The notes beneath the pieces are model-generated. The model saw nothing but the letters and a program-made list of their open reading frames with translations. It was not told where the DNA came from and did not search any database. Source: Clostridia bacterium (GTDB lineage Bacteria > Bacillota > Clostridia > Christensenellales > Aristaeellaceae). Taken from it: a stretch of DNA of 64,000 nt. The position numbers and the translations under genes are program-made. The DNA lies in contig JAGBEX010000004.1 in assembly GCA_017936765.1 (NCBI GenBank), positions 1 through 64,000 of the forward strand, in the 5' to 3' direction. How positions within the stretch are numbered: the stretch's first letter is position 1; every line of letters starts with the position of its first letter. Of this stretch, positions 33,339 through 43,200 are shown piece after piece.

Positions 33339-33373
33339 GGGAACTCTCTCAGAGATGAGGGAGTTCCTTTTTT
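33339..33373 (+). terminator. Terminator of the scaffold/GGGtGRT operon
   Basis: GGAACTCTCTC/GAGGGAGTTCC hairpin followed by seven Ts. Confidence 0.9.
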
Positions 33374-33561
33374 CATTGCCGCACAGGCTCTGTTGCCTCC
33401 TGCAAAGGGAGATAGTTTATTATTTGTCAGACCTTTTTTGTGAAGGGATGGTGCTTGCTTGCAGCGAAAAGAATACGTATATCAGGCACGGGTTCACCCA
33501 CATATCAGGATATTGAAGACAAACACAAAAACGATGATGTTGATTGAAAGGAGTGTTCTGA

Positions 33562-34338
33562 ATGACAACGAAGCTCATTTCCGACCTGATCCAGTCCAAT
33601 GCGTTTGAATTGTATGGACAGCCCAAATGGACCTTTGGCAAGAACACCTGCAACACCTATGAAGTGTTTGCCGAGGTGGTGCATTTGCCGGGCGGAGCAA
33701 CGATCCCGGCAGAGTTGCTGCTGGAGATCATCAAGCGTGATGAGGAATTGACGATGGTCTTTTCCCAATGGTTCCTGAAGGCAGCCATTGTGTCGGCTGC
33801 AGAGCTGTGCAAAAAAACCAATTCCCATGTGACGCTGTCGATGAATCTGCTGCCGCAGTATGCCAGCCAGGAGAATTTTGTTGATCGGGTGCTTGCGCTG
33901 CTGGAGGAAACTGGATTCAGCCCGAAAAAGCTACAGTTTGACCTGAGCGAGGCGCAGAGCCTGAATCCCATCGGTATTGAAAACCTGAACCGGCTGCATG
34001 ATGAATACGGCGTGAAGCTGTATCTTGCCAACTTTGGCAAGGGACACGCGAACATCGATCTGCTCAGGGATGTGCATTTTGATGGCATTGAGCTGGATCG
34101 CTCCTTTGCGGTGGGCGTGCCGGAGGATGACCAGATCAGCCTGATGGTGTTCGCGATCTATAATTTCGCCCATGCCCTGAACCTGAAGGTGTGTGCAAAG
34201 GGAATCGAAACGCCTGAACAGTTTGAATTCTTCGAGGATCTGAAATGCTTCAAGGGGCAGGGTTTCCTGATGGGCAAGCCGCTGCCGATTGATGAGCTGG
34301 CTGGGTACATCAATATGTATGCGATCCATGCGCAGTAA
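33562..34338 (+). CDS. Stand-alone EAL-domain protein, probably catalytically inactive
   Basis: The 258-residue protein folds as an EAL domain, the c-di-GMP phosphodiesterase family, but the key motifs are altered. EAL is EVF (34-36), the DDFGTG loop reads ANFGKG, and VAEGVE is CAKGIE. The loss of metal-binding Asp and Glu residues suggests it cannot hydrolyse c-di-GMP and may act as a receptor or protein partner. No GGDEF or sensor domain is attached. ATG 33562 follows AAAGGAG. It stands alone between two terminators. Confidence 0.85.
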   Translation: MTTKLISDLIQSNAFELYGQPKWTFGKNTCNTYEVFAEVVHLPGGATIPAELLLEIIKRDEELTMVFSQWFLKAAIVSAAELCKKTNSHVTLSMNLLPQYASQENFVDRVLALLEETGFSPKKLQFDLSEAQSLNPIGIENLNRLHDEYGVKLYLANFGKGHANIDLLRDVHFDGIELDRSFAVGVPEDDQISLMVFAIYNFAHALNLKVCAKGIETPEQFEFFEDLKCFKGQGFLMGKPLPIDELAGYINMYAIHAQ

Positions 34339-34389
34339 GCAGCAGGGTTGGATGCGAGATTGAAGAAACCGTGATGCAGATGCATTGTT

Positions 34390-34422
34390 GGGAACCCTCC
34401 CGGAAGCGGGCGGGTTCCTTTT
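34390..34422 (+). terminator. Terminator of the EAL gene
   Basis: GGAACCC/GGGTTCC hairpin followed by TTTT. Confidence 0.8.
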
Positions 34423-34432
34423 CACTTCCTGC

Positions 34433-34461
34433 TTGTCATGCCGGGCAGACTGTTGTACAAT
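34433..34461 (+). promoter_or_regulatory. Strong promoter of the 27-residue peptide
   Basis: TTGTCA (34433-34438), exact 17-bp spacer and TACAAT (34456-34461), 30 bp before the start codon. Confidence 0.85.
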
Positions 34462-34491
34462 GTGCTATATGGAAAAAGGAGAGAATGCCTG

Positions 34492-34575
34492 ATGTGGATC
34501 CTTTTGACCTACGTATTCCTGCCCATTGTGGCCATCCTGGTGCTGAACTGGCTGTTCAAGCGATCCATGAAATAA
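34492..34575 (+). CDS. 27-residue single-membrane-helix peptide
   Basis: A short frame with AAGGAG ten bases upstream encodes MWILLTYVFLPIVAIL plus VLNWLFKRSMK: one hydrophobic helix and a basic tail. It has its own good promoter and terminator, so it is a complete transcription unit of about 150 bases. Such peptides include type I toxins (Fst/Ldr/TxpA-like) and regulatory membrane micro-proteins. I see no obvious antisense RNA promoter, so the toxin idea is only a possibility. Confidence 0.72.
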   Translation: MWILLTYVFLPIVAILVLNWLFKRSMK

Positions 34576-34580
34576 GAAGA

Positions 34581-34618
34581 TGGGGGAGCTTCTCCGGTGG
34601 GGAGGCTCCCCGCTTTTG
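34581..34618 (+). terminator. Terminator of the 27-residue peptide gene
   Basis: A GGGGAGC/GGCTCCCC stem with inner GGAG/CTCC pairing, followed by GCTTTTGTTT, 6 bp after the stop codon. Confidence 0.75.
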
Positions 34619-34681
34619 TTTCAGAAAAGTAAAGAATGGGTCAATTCTTTGCCCAAATGGACAATTTCAGCAAGAAAAGGG

Positions 34682-34710
34682 TTGAAATCCCAGCCTGAAT
34701 CCTCTATAAT
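34682..34710 (+). promoter_or_regulatory. Sigma-A promoter of the iron-type ABC importer
   Basis: TTGAAA (34682-34687), 17-bp spacer, perfect TATAAT (34705-34710). No obvious Fur box is seen. Confidence 0.88.
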
Positions 34711-34766
34711 AAAGGCAGATAAAGCTGGCATGCGATATCGCCAGCGAATAACGGAGGTAGAAACCT

Positions 34767-35804
34767 ATGAAGAAACTGGTCGCCCTGATGCTTGCCGTGC
34801 TGATGATCGGCAGCTGCTTCACCAGCGCCTTGGCCGTGAATGAGGACGTTTCCGGCAAGGTGATGATCTACACCTCGATGTATCAGTTCGTCATCGACAT
34901 GATGGACGAGGCCATCAAGAAGGAATTCCCCAACCTGGAAGGCGCTAACGAAGGCTCTTTCTTCTTCTATGGCGGCACCGGCACCATCCAGCAGAAGGTG
35001 GAAGGTGAAATGGACACCGGCACCTTGGGCTGCGATATGCTGATGGTGGCTGAGCCTGCTTACTCCCTGCAGCTGCAGGAAGGCGGCTGGCTGCACCCCT
35101 ATGTGGTGGAAGGCGCTGACGAGCTGCTCCGCTTCGACTACGACAAGGAAGGCTACTGGTACCCCGTTCGCGTTTGCAACATGGTGCTGGCCTACAACCC
35201 CGAAAAGTATTCCTACGACGAAGTTCCTCACACCTTCAAGGACTTCGCCTACGACACCAGCCTGAAGGGCCTGACCTCCATGGGCAACGCCATGACCAGC
35301 GGCACCACCATGGCTGCTGTGGCCGCCCTGACCGACAAGTATGGCTTTGAGTATCTGGACGCCCTGGGCGCCAATGATACCATGATCGAGTCCGGCTCCT
35401 CCGCCCTGGCGAAGCTGCAGACCGGCGAGTGCAAGGTCATCATGATCCTGGAAGAATCTGTGCTGAAGATCCGCGAGGAAGAAGGCAGCAAGATCGAGTG
35501 CATCTACCCCGAAGACGGCGTGATCCTGATCCCCTCCACCGTGATGACCGTGGCTGAGGATCGCAGCGCCAACATGAACGTGGAAGCTTGCGAAGCCCTG
35601 ACCGAGTGGCTGCTGAGCGAAGAAGCCCAGAAGCTGATCCTGGAAGCCTACATGCACTCTGTGTTTACCGACATGACCGAAGTGCCCTATGACTCCGTGG
35701 ATACCAACGGCCTGATCGAGAAGGACATGGGCGTTGACTGGGTCCGTTGCTACACCCAGCGCGACGAGATCCGCACCCAGTTCCAGGAGAAGGTTACCCA
35801 GTAA
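34767..35804 (+). CDS. Extracellular solute-binding protein, ferric-iron/FbpA-like
   Basis: The 345-residue protein begins with a signal peptide (MKKLVALMLAVLMIGSCFTSALA) with a possible lipobox at Cys17. The mature part is a type 2 periplasmic-binding fold: VMIYTSMYQFVIDMMDEAIKK at the N-terminus, then SGTTMAAVAALTDKYG and STVMTVAEDRSANMNVEA near the C-terminus, as in FbpA/AfuA and thiamine or phosphonate relatives. It should deliver ligand to the permease encoded next. The ligand (Fe3+, or another small anion or complex) is not fixed by sequence. Confidence 0.85.
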   Translation: MKKLVALMLAVLMIGSCFTSALAVNEDVSGKVMIYTSMYQFVIDMMDEAIKKEFPNLEGANEGSFFFYGGTGTIQQKVEGEMDTGTLGCDMLMVAEPAYSLQLQEGGWLHPYVVEGADELLRFDYDKEGYWYPVRVCNMVLAYNPEKYSYDEVPHTFKDFAYDTSLKGLTSMGNAMTSGTTMAAVAALTDKYGFEYLDALGANDTMIESGSSALAKLQTGECKVIMILEESVLKIREEEGSKIECIYPEDGVILIPSTVMTVAEDRSANMNVEACEALTEWLLSEEAQKLILEAYMHSVFTDMTEVPYDSVDTNGLIEKDMGVDWVRCYTQRDEIRTQFQEKVTQ

Positions 35805-35824
35805 TTAAGCACAGCGGTGCTTCC

Positions 35825-35860
35825 GCGGGGGAAGCCAATCATGGCTTCCCCCGCGTTTTG
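35825..35860 (+). terminator. Intercistronic hairpin between binding protein and permease
   Basis: GCGGGGGAAGCC/GGCTTCCCCCGC stem followed by GTTTTG. It probably gives partial termination, so that the binding protein is made in excess. Confidence 0.7.
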
Positions 35861-35900
35861 AACATTTATGGATGAAATCGTCCAAAAGGGGGACGCACGG

Positions 35901-38408
35901 ATGAATAGCGCGGCTGAAATGCAGCGTGGTAAGCAGCGGGATTATACGCCGCTGATATCCAAGGTGATTATTGCCCTGCTCCTGATCCTCGGCCTGGTGA
36001 TGATCGGCGCCGGTGTTATGGGCATCAGGGACTTTGACGCCTCCGGCTATGACGCGGAGGACGCTTATGGCGCCATTCGCGATCTGTCCGCTGTGGTGGA
36101 CAGCGACTGGGAAAGCAAGCTCCAGCCTCTGCTGGCGGAGCAGACCCCGGAGACCAAGGCCAAGCTGGACGCCGCCGCCTATGCCATGCTGGCAGAACTG
36201 TGGGAGAGCCAGCGCGAAGGCTCCACCGCGGATCTGGATGCCTGCCTGGCTTCCTTTGCCGAGAGTGAGCGCGCGGAGAAAACCTACCAGCTGCTGTATG
36301 CGGGCTATGCTGTGAACGGCCCCCGTGTGACCACTGCCATCCGCAAGGAGCTGGCGCTGGTGCCTGCTGAGGAGCGCGCGGACTTCCGCCGCGCCGTGCT
36401 GGCCTGCATCACCGACGAAACCGCCCCCCTGCCTGCCAGCGCTACCAAGGCTGCTGGCGAATTGGAGGGTGCCAAGCGCGCTGCCATGCTGATGCAGGTG
36501 TACTTCGTCAGCTACGACGACAGCGGCGTGGGCATTGATACCGAGCTGGCCAACAGCTTCAAGAAGGCTGTGCGCAACAAGGGCGCTCAGCTGGATGCCT
36601 ATGCCAAGGTGGCCTCCGGCGAGATCGGCTGGCTGACCGCCACCGTGTTTGGCAACAGCCGCACCATCATCCTCATCGGCATCCTGCTGGTGGTGGATAT
36701 GCTGCTGCTGATCTTCCTGATGAGCAAGGAAAAGACCTGGCGCATCGATTTCAAGTGGATCCTGATCCTGGCCATTGTGGACTTCCTGCTGGTGTTCCAG
36801 CTCTTCCCGCTGGTCTACCTGGCGGCCAAGGCCTTCATTGTGGATGGAGCCTTCAGCCTGGAGACCATCAAACGTCTGTATACCTATGAAATGAACCTGA
36901 AGGCGCTCTTGAACACGCTGATCGCCTCCGGTGCTACCATGGTGCTGGGTACCCTGCTGGCCTTCCCCCTGGCATGGCTGGTGGGACGCACCAATCTCTA
37001 CGGCAAGAAATTCTTCCGCAGTCTGTTTGTACTGACCTACATGGTGCCGCCCTATGTGGGCGCCATGGCCTGGCTGCGCCTGCTGAACCCCAATGTGGGT
37101 ACCATCAACCAGGTCATCCGCATGATCTTCAACATGGGCGATATCCCCGGCCCCCTGAACATCTACTCCTTGGGTGGATTGATCTGGGTGCTGACCACCT
37201 TCTACTATCCCTACGCTTTCATCACCATCAGCCGTGCCATGGAAAAGATGGATCCCTCCCTGGAAGAGGCCAGCCGCATTTCCGGCGCTTCTCCCCTGAA
37301 GACCCTCTTCACCGTGACCCTGCCCATGATGACGCCTTCCCTCATCGCAGGCGCGCTGCTGGTGTTTGTGTGTGCCGCCTCCTGCTACGGCATTCCTTCC
37401 ATTATCGCTGCACCGGGCAAGGTGCATACCGTCACCACCCGCATCATCGACTACATGGGTCTGGGCGACCAGGGCATGAACGATGCCACCGGTCTGGCGG
37501 TGTTCCTGATGGTGATCGCCATCATCGTCTTGTATGTTTCGGACTTTGTGGTGGCGAAGAAGCAGTACATCACCGTGTCCGGCAAGTCCACCCGCCCCAA
37601 CATTGTTGACCTGCGGCGCTGGCGCATCCCCATGACGATCCTGGTCTCCCTGTTCGCCATCATCGTTATCGGCCTGCCCTTTGCCACCATCCTCATCACC
37701 TCCTTCAAGGTGGACGTGGGCAAGGGCCTGTGGGAGGCTGGCAACTTCACCGTGAACCAGTGGACGCAGATCTTCGGCCGCACGGAGACGCTCTCCTCCC
37801 TGAAGAATTCGCTGGTCTTCGGCGCGGTGACGGCGAGCATCGGCATCGTGGTGGCCTGCGTGATGAGCTATCTCCTGCAGCGCACCCGCATCCGTGGCCG
37901 CAAGATCCCGGACTTCCTGATCACGCTGGGTTCCGGTACCCCCTCGGTGGTTATCGCTCTGGGTCTGATCATGACCATGAAGGGCAACTACGGCGTGAAC
38001 ATCTACAACACGGCGTATATCATGATCGTGGCATATCTGATCAAGTACCTGATGATGGGTATGCGCACGGTGGTTTCCGCCATGAGCCAGATCCACGTGT
38101 CCCTGGAGGAATGCAGCCAGGTCTCCGGCGCCAGCTGGTTGAGAACCATGTTCAAGATCACAGGCCCGCTGATCTTCCCCTCCATTGCGGCAGGCTGGTT
38201 CCTGATCTTCATCCCCAGCTTCTACGAGCTTTCCATGACGACGCTACTGTATTCCAACAGCACCAAGACCATTGGCTTCCAGCTCTACGAATACTGGACG
38301 TATACCAGCCAGCCCCAGAGCTGCGCCATGGCCTGCGGCATTCTGGGCGTGGTCATTCTGCTGAACTTTGTCCTCAACCGCCTCACCAAGGGCGAATTCT
38401 CCATCTGA
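35901..38408 (+). CDS. Fused ABC permease (FbpB-like) with large N-terminal domain
   Basis: The 835-residue protein contains two consecutive permease units, each with an EAA loop (EEASRISGASPLKTLF at about 454 and EECSQVSGASWLRTMF at about 735), as in FbpB/AfuB iron permeases. Unusually, a first membrane helix (about 20-42) is followed by about 205 mostly polar, helical residues before the next helix (about 250-275). This predicts an extracytoplasmic domain not present in standard FbpB. ATG 35901 follows AAAAGGGGG; the earlier ATG at 35868 has no ribosome site. It works with the flanking binding protein and ATPase. Confidence 0.88.
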   Translation: MNSAAEMQRGKQRDYTPLISKVIIALLLILGLVMIGAGVMGIRDFDASGYDAEDAYGAIRDLSAVVDSDWESKLQPLLAEQTPETKAKLDAAAYAMLAELWESQREGSTADLDACLASFAESERAEKTYQLLYAGYAVNGPRVTTAIRKELALVPAEERADFRRAVLACITDETAPLPASATKAAGELEGAKRAAMLMQVYFVSYDDSGVGIDTELANSFKKAVRNKGAQLDAYAKVASGEIGWLTATVFGNSRTIILIGILLVVDMLLLIFLMSKEKTWRIDFKWILILAIVDFLLVFQLFPLVYLAAKAFIVDGAFSLETIKRLYTYEMNLKALLNTLIASGATMVLGTLLAFPLAWLVGRTNLYGKKFFRSLFVLTYMVPPYVGAMAWLRLLNPNVGTINQVIRMIFNMGDIPGPLNIYSLGGLIWVLTTFYYPYAFITISRAMEKMDPSLEEASRISGASPLKTLFTVTLPMMTPSLIAGALLVFVCAASCYGIPSIIAAPGKVHTVTTRIIDYMGLGDQGMNDATGLAVFLMVIAIIVLYVSDFVVAKKQYITVSGKSTRPNIVDLRRWRIPMTILVSLFAIIVIGLPFATILITSFKVDVGKGLWEAGNFTVNQWTQIFGRTETLSSLKNSLVFGAVTASIGIVVACVMSYLLQRTRIRGRKIPDFLITLGSGTPSVVIALGLIMTMKGNYGVNIYNTAYIMIVAYLIKYLMMGMRTVVSAMSQIHVSLEECSQVSGASWLRTMFKITGPLIFPSIAAGWFLIFIPSFYELSMTTLLYSNSTKTIGFQLYEYWTYTSQPQSCAMACGILGVVILLNFVLNRLTKGEFSI

Positions 38409-38424
38409 GAAAGGGGAAATACCG

Positions 38425-39504
38425 ATGGCAACCGTTACGATCAAGCACATCACCAAGGCCTTTGGTGACAATGTGGTTCTCAAGGAATTCAACGAAACCT
38501 TCCACGATGGCGAGTTCATCACCCTGCTGGGGCCTTCCGGTTGCGGCAAGACCACCATGCTGCGCATCATTGCCGGCTTTGAAAAGCCCACCTCCGGCGA
38601 ACTGTACATCGACGACCAGCTGGCTTCCGGCGGCAAGACCTTTGTTCCCCCGGAAAAGCGCAGCGTGGGCATGGTGTTCCAGAGCTACGCCGTGTGGCCG
38701 CACATGAATGTATACGACAACGTGGCCTATCCCCTCACCATTAAGAAGACCCCCAAGGCAGAGATCAAGAAGCAGGTGGAACGGGTGCTGGAGATCGTGC
38801 ATCTGTCCCAGTATGCCGAGCGCTTCCCCAACCAGCTCTCCGGCGGCCAGCAGCAGCGTGTGGCCCTGGCCCGCGCCCTGGTGGCAGCACCCAAGCTGCT
38901 CCTGCTGGACGAACCCCTCTCCAATCTGGACGCCAAGCTGCGCGAGTCCATGCGCTTTGAGATCAAGGAGATCCAGAAGGAGCTGGGCATTACCGTGGTC
39001 TACGTCACCCACGACCAGACCGAGGCCATGGCCATGAGCGACCGCATCTTCCTGATCAACCGCGGCGTGGTGCAGCAGTGCGACACCCCTGAGAACATCT
39101 ACAACCAGCCTGCCAACCAGTTCGTGGCGGACTTCCTGGGCAAGGTGGAGTTCTTCAAGGGCGTGGCCAAGAATGGCAAGATCACCTTCCCGGCGCTGGG
39201 CGGCCAGCACATCAAGTATGATGGTCCCAAGACCGGCGCGGTGGAAGTGGCCATCCGCCCGGAGAACATCTCCTTCACCTCCGTGAAGAAGGGCGACCTG
39301 ACCGGCGTGCTGGAAGCCCAGTACTACCTGGGCGACGTGGACGATTGCCGTGTGCGCGTAGGCGACAGCGTGGTGCGCGTCATTGCTCCCGGCGCGGCCT
39401 TCAAGAAGCTGAAGGACGGCCAGGAGGTCGGATTGACGGTGGATGACTATCTGGTGTTCGACGACGATGGAATGCTGGAAAAATTGCTCGAAATTCAAAC
39501 CTAA
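38425..39504 (+). CDS. ABC transporter ATPase, FbpC/PotA-like
   Basis: The 359-residue ATPase has Walker A GPSGCGKTT (about 38-46), signature LSGGQQQRVALARA (about 138), Walker B LLLLDEPLSNLD (about 158), H-loop VTHDQTEAM and a C-terminal TOBE domain (about 280-350) for regulation. It energises the fused permease. ATG 38425 follows AAAGGGG, 16 bp after the permease stop. FbpC and PotA subfamilies are hard to separate by eye; the neighbours favour ferric iron. Confidence 0.93.
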   Translation: MATVTIKHITKAFGDNVVLKEFNETFHDGEFITLLGPSGCGKTTMLRIIAGFEKPTSGELYIDDQLASGGKTFVPPEKRSVGMVFQSYAVWPHMNVYDNVAYPLTIKKTPKAEIKKQVERVLEIVHLSQYAERFPNQLSGGQQQRVALARALVAAPKLLLLDEPLSNLDAKLRESMRFEIKEIQKELGITVVYVTHDQTEAMAMSDRIFLINRGVVQQCDTPENIYNQPANQFVADFLGKVEFFKGVAKNGKITFPALGGQHIKYDGPKTGAVEVAIRPENISFTSVKKGDLTGVLEAQYYLGDVDDCRVRVGDSVVRVIAPGAAFKKLKDGQEVGLTVDDYLVFDDDGMLEKLLEIQT

Positions 39505-39515
39505 AAGATAGCAAC

Positions 39516-39548
39516 AGCCCCGCAGCGGTTCATTCTGCTGCGGGGCTT
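39516..39548 (+). terminator. Hairpin after the importer operon
   Basis: AGCCCCGCAG/CTGCGGGGCT stem; only a short T stretch (CTTG) follows, so termination may be partial. Confidence 0.55.
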
Positions 39549-39566
39549 GAAAAAGAGGTGAACGAC

Positions 39567-40214
39567 TTGCTGGAAAAGATGGGAGAGTTCTTTGATAACC
39601 GGCTGGCAGGCTATGATGAGCATCAGCTGAACTGCATCGCATCGGCGCGGGAATTCTATCCTTTCACAGCCAGCTGTCTGCCCATGGACGAGGCTGCGGA
39701 GGTGCTTGACCTGGGCTGCGGCACGGGATTGGAGCTGGAAGAATACTATCGGCTGAATCCCACGGCGCGAGTCACGGGCATCGACTTGGCACCGGGAATG
39801 CTGGCGGCCCTGAAAGCCAAGTTTTCGGATAAGGCGATCCGGTTGATCCAGGGGTCATACTTTGCAGTTCCCTTGGGCAAAGAGTGCTATGATGCGGCGG
39901 TGTCGGTGGAATCGCTGCACCACTTCACGCAGGAAGAAAAGATACCCCTGTATCGCAAACTGCGGCAAGCGCTGCGGGAGGGTGGGTACTTCATCTTGAC
40001 GGATTACTTTGCCCTGTCGGATGCAGAGGAGCAGTACCACCGGGCAGAGCTGCTTCGCCTGAAAAAGGAGCAAGGCATTGCGGATGATGCCTTCTATCAC
40101 TATGATACGCCTTTGACGGTGCAGCATGAAACGGAAGCCCTGCACCATGGAGGTTTCGCCCATGTGGAGATATTAGGACAATGGGGCGCGACCTTCACCC
40201 TGAAAGCAGAATAA
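39567..40214 (+). CDS. Class I SAM-dependent methyltransferase
   Basis: The 215-residue protein has the SAM-binding motif I VLDLGCGTGLELEE (about 46-59), an acidic motif II at GIDLAPGML, motif IV around DAAVSVESLHHF and post-motif REGGYFILTDYF. The start is most likely TTG 39567, 8 bp after AAAGAGG, since the in-frame GTG at 39558 overlaps that site. The substrate is unknown. It may be read through from the importer operon. Confidence 0.85.
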   Translation: MLEKMGEFFDNRLAGYDEHQLNCIASAREFYPFTASCLPMDEAAEVLDLGCGTGLELEEYYRLNPTARVTGIDLAPGMLAALKAKFSDKAIRLIQGSYFAVPLGKECYDAAVSVESLHHFTQEEKIPLYRKLRQALREGGYFILTDYFALSDAEEQYHRAELLRLKKEQGIADDAFYHYDTPLTVQHETEALHHGGFAHVEILGQWGATFTLKAE

Positions 40215-40215
40215 G

Positions 40216-40252
40216 AAAACCCAAGGCGTGAATGCTTGCGCCTTGGGTTTTT
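40216..40252. terminator. Bidirectional terminator
   Basis: AAAACCCAAGGCG/CGCCTTGGGTTTTT hairpin between the methyltransferase and mfd, which converge here. Confidence 0.9.
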
Positions 40253-40254
40253 GA

Positions 40255-43200
40255 TTATATGCTTTTCGCTGCTTCCTTCAGTTCGTCCACCTTGGCGGTA
40301 AGCTTCTTCAGCACCGCCACGCCTTCGCGGAGCATATCCCGCTCCGGCAGGCGGGGATCCTTCAAAAGCAGCGCCGTGGGGCGGGTGGCGGAAAGGGACA
40401 GCCGCTTGTCCACCCCCATGGCCTGCAGGAGGATCATGGGATCCGGGGTGCAGCGCTCGTCCAGCTTCATCATCAGCTGGCCGGGGCGATACAGCACCTG
40501 GCTCACCCCCAGCCGGTTGGCCAGGGCGCGGAGCTGGGCAATGTCCAGCAGGGCATCCACCACGGCAGGGGTCTCGCCAAAGCGATCCAGCAGCTCGTCG
40601 GTGATGTCCTCCCGGTCGGCCTCGGTGGCCAGGGCGGCAATGCGCTTGTACATCTCCATGCGCTGGCGCTCGTCCCGCACATAGTCGCTGGGCAGGTAGG
40701 CGTCCACCTTCAGATCCACCCGGGTCTCCAGCTCGCTGGGGTTCATCTGGCCGCCCTGCACCTCGTGGAGGGTCTCCTCGATGAGCTTGCAGTACATATC
40801 ATAGCCCACGGTGGCCAGGTGGCCGTGCTGCTCCGGGCCAAGAATGTTGCCAGCACCGCGGATCTCCAGATCGCGCATGGCGATGCGGAAGCCCGCGCCG
40901 AACTCGGTGAATTCCCGGATGGCGGAGAGGCGCTGCTCGGCGGTCTCGGAGAGCATCTTGTCCGGGCGAACGGTGAAGTAGGCATAGGCCTGGCGGTTGC
41001 TGCGGCCCACGCGGCCACGGAGCTGATACAATTGGCTCAGGCCAAAGCGGTCGGCGTCGAACACAAAGAGGGTGTTGGCGGTGGGCACGTCCAGGCCGCT
41101 TTCGATGATGGTGGTGCAGAGCAGCACATCATAGCTGCCGGCGTAGAAGTCCATCATCACGTCCTCCAGGCCATGCTCCTTCATCTGGCCGTGCGCCACG
41201 CCGATGCGGGCTTCCGGCACCAGGGCGCGCAGGCGGTTGTAGAACTGCTCGATGGAGTTGACCCGGTTGTAGAGGAAGTACACCTGCCCGCCGCGGCTCA
41301 GCTCGCGAAGAATGGCGTCGCGCACCAGGGCGTCGGAGTACTCCACCACATGGGTCTGCACGGGCATACGCTCCTCCGGGGGTGTTTCCAGCACGGACAT
41401 ATCGCGGATGCCCACCATGCTCATGTGGAGCGTGCGGGGGATGGGCGTGGCAGAGAGCGTCAGCACGTCCATCTGGGTTTTCATGTTTTTGATGACTTCC
41501 TTGTGGGCCACGCCGAAGCGCTGCTCCTCGTCCACGATGAGCAGGCCCAGGTTCTTGAACTGCACATCCTTGGCCAGCAGACGGTGGGTACCCACAAGGA
41601 TATCGATGCTGCCGTCCTTCAGCCGTGCCAGCACGTCCTTGGCTTCCTTGGCGGTGCGGAAGCGGGAAAGCACATCGCAGCTCACGGGGAAGCCCTTGAA
41701 GCGCTTGATCACCGTGTTGTAGTGCTGCTGTGCCAGGATGGTGGTGGGCGCAAGGATGGCCACCTGCTTGCCGTCCATCACGGCCTTGAAGGCGGCGCGG
41801 AGGCTGACCTCGGTTTTGCCATAGCCCACGTCGCCGCACAGCAGGCGATCCATGTTGCGGTGGGATTCCATGTCCCGGGTGATCTCCCGCACGGACTGCT
41901 CCTGGTCAGGGGTCAGCTCGTAGGGGAACTGATCCTCAAACTGGCGCTGCCAGGGGGTATCGGGGCCGAAGGCGTAGCCCTGCTGCTGGCTGCGCTTGGC
42001 ATACAGCGCCACCAGGTCGAAGGCCAGCTTCTTCAGGCCCTCCTTCACCTTGGACTTTTGCTTTTGCCAGTCGCCGCCGCCAAGGCGGTTCAGCTTGGGG
42101 GGCTGGTTGGGGTTGCCGATGTAGCGCTGCACCCGCTCCAATTGCTCGATGGGGACATAGAGCTTGTCGCTGCCCTGATATTGAATGAGCAGGTAGTCCC
42201 GGTAGGTGCCTTCGCTTTGCAGGTGGATGGTACCCTGATAGATGCCCACGCCGTGGTCCTCATGCACCACATAGTCGCCCACCTTCAGGTCGGTGAAGGC
42301 GGCGATTCGTTCGCCGGAGTTCTTGCGGGCCTTGGCCTTGCGGTAACCTGCGCCGTAGATGTCCGTGTCGGAGACCACCACCAGCTTGGCATCCGGCCAG
42401 ATGAAGCCATGCCCCAGGGTGATGGGCAGCACCAGCACCTCGCCAAGGATCAGGTTGTGGGCGTCCTCCACAAAGGTGGCAGGGCAGCCCAGCTCGGTGA
42501 GGGACTGGGTGAGGCGCTTGCCGCGGGCCACGCCGCCGGAGAGCAGGGCAATGGCATAGCCCTGCTGCCGCCAGGCCGCGCAGTCAGCCGCCAGCAGCTT
42601 CACCTGGGATTGATAGCCTGCCACGCCCTTGCAGCCCAGGTCGATGACCTTTTGCGTTTTCACGCCGCCCATGCCCCGCAGGAACTCGGAAAAGGTGGCC
42701 AGGGGACGCTTTGCCAGGTCTTGCAGCAGGGTCTCCCAGTCGATGAGCAGCTTTTCCTGCTGCTGCACCGCTTCGCCGCGCTCCATGGCGGCGTGGAGAT
42801 CCTCGGAGAAACCCCGGAGGCGCTCGTCGCTGCGGTCACGGAGCTGGTCGGGCTGGGAGAGCAGGATGATGTCCGGCTGGAACCAGTCCAGCAGGGTGTG
42901 TACTTCATCAGTCAGCACGGGCAGCCAGGCGCGGATGCGGCGGAAGGGGAGACCCTGCTCCACCAAGTCCGCATCGGACAGCAGCTGGGCGGTGCGGCGC
43001 TCGATCTCCGCATTCCTGGTGGCAGAGACTGTTTTCTCGCGTACCTTGGGTGCTACCTTTTCATCAAAGAAGGAGGGCAGCTCGTCGTCGTCCTCCGGCA
43101 GGGGAGGCAGATCGTCAAAGAGCAGGGATTCGGCGGCCTTCTCCGGCTCGCTGCCCTGCACCGCGTCCCGCATCCGCTGGGCAGCGGCAGGCCAGGTGCT

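Noticed and set aside
33380-33560. c-di-GMP or other riboswitch before the EAL gene
   Set aside because: The region lacks the conserved GEMM core and a clear expression-platform hairpin.
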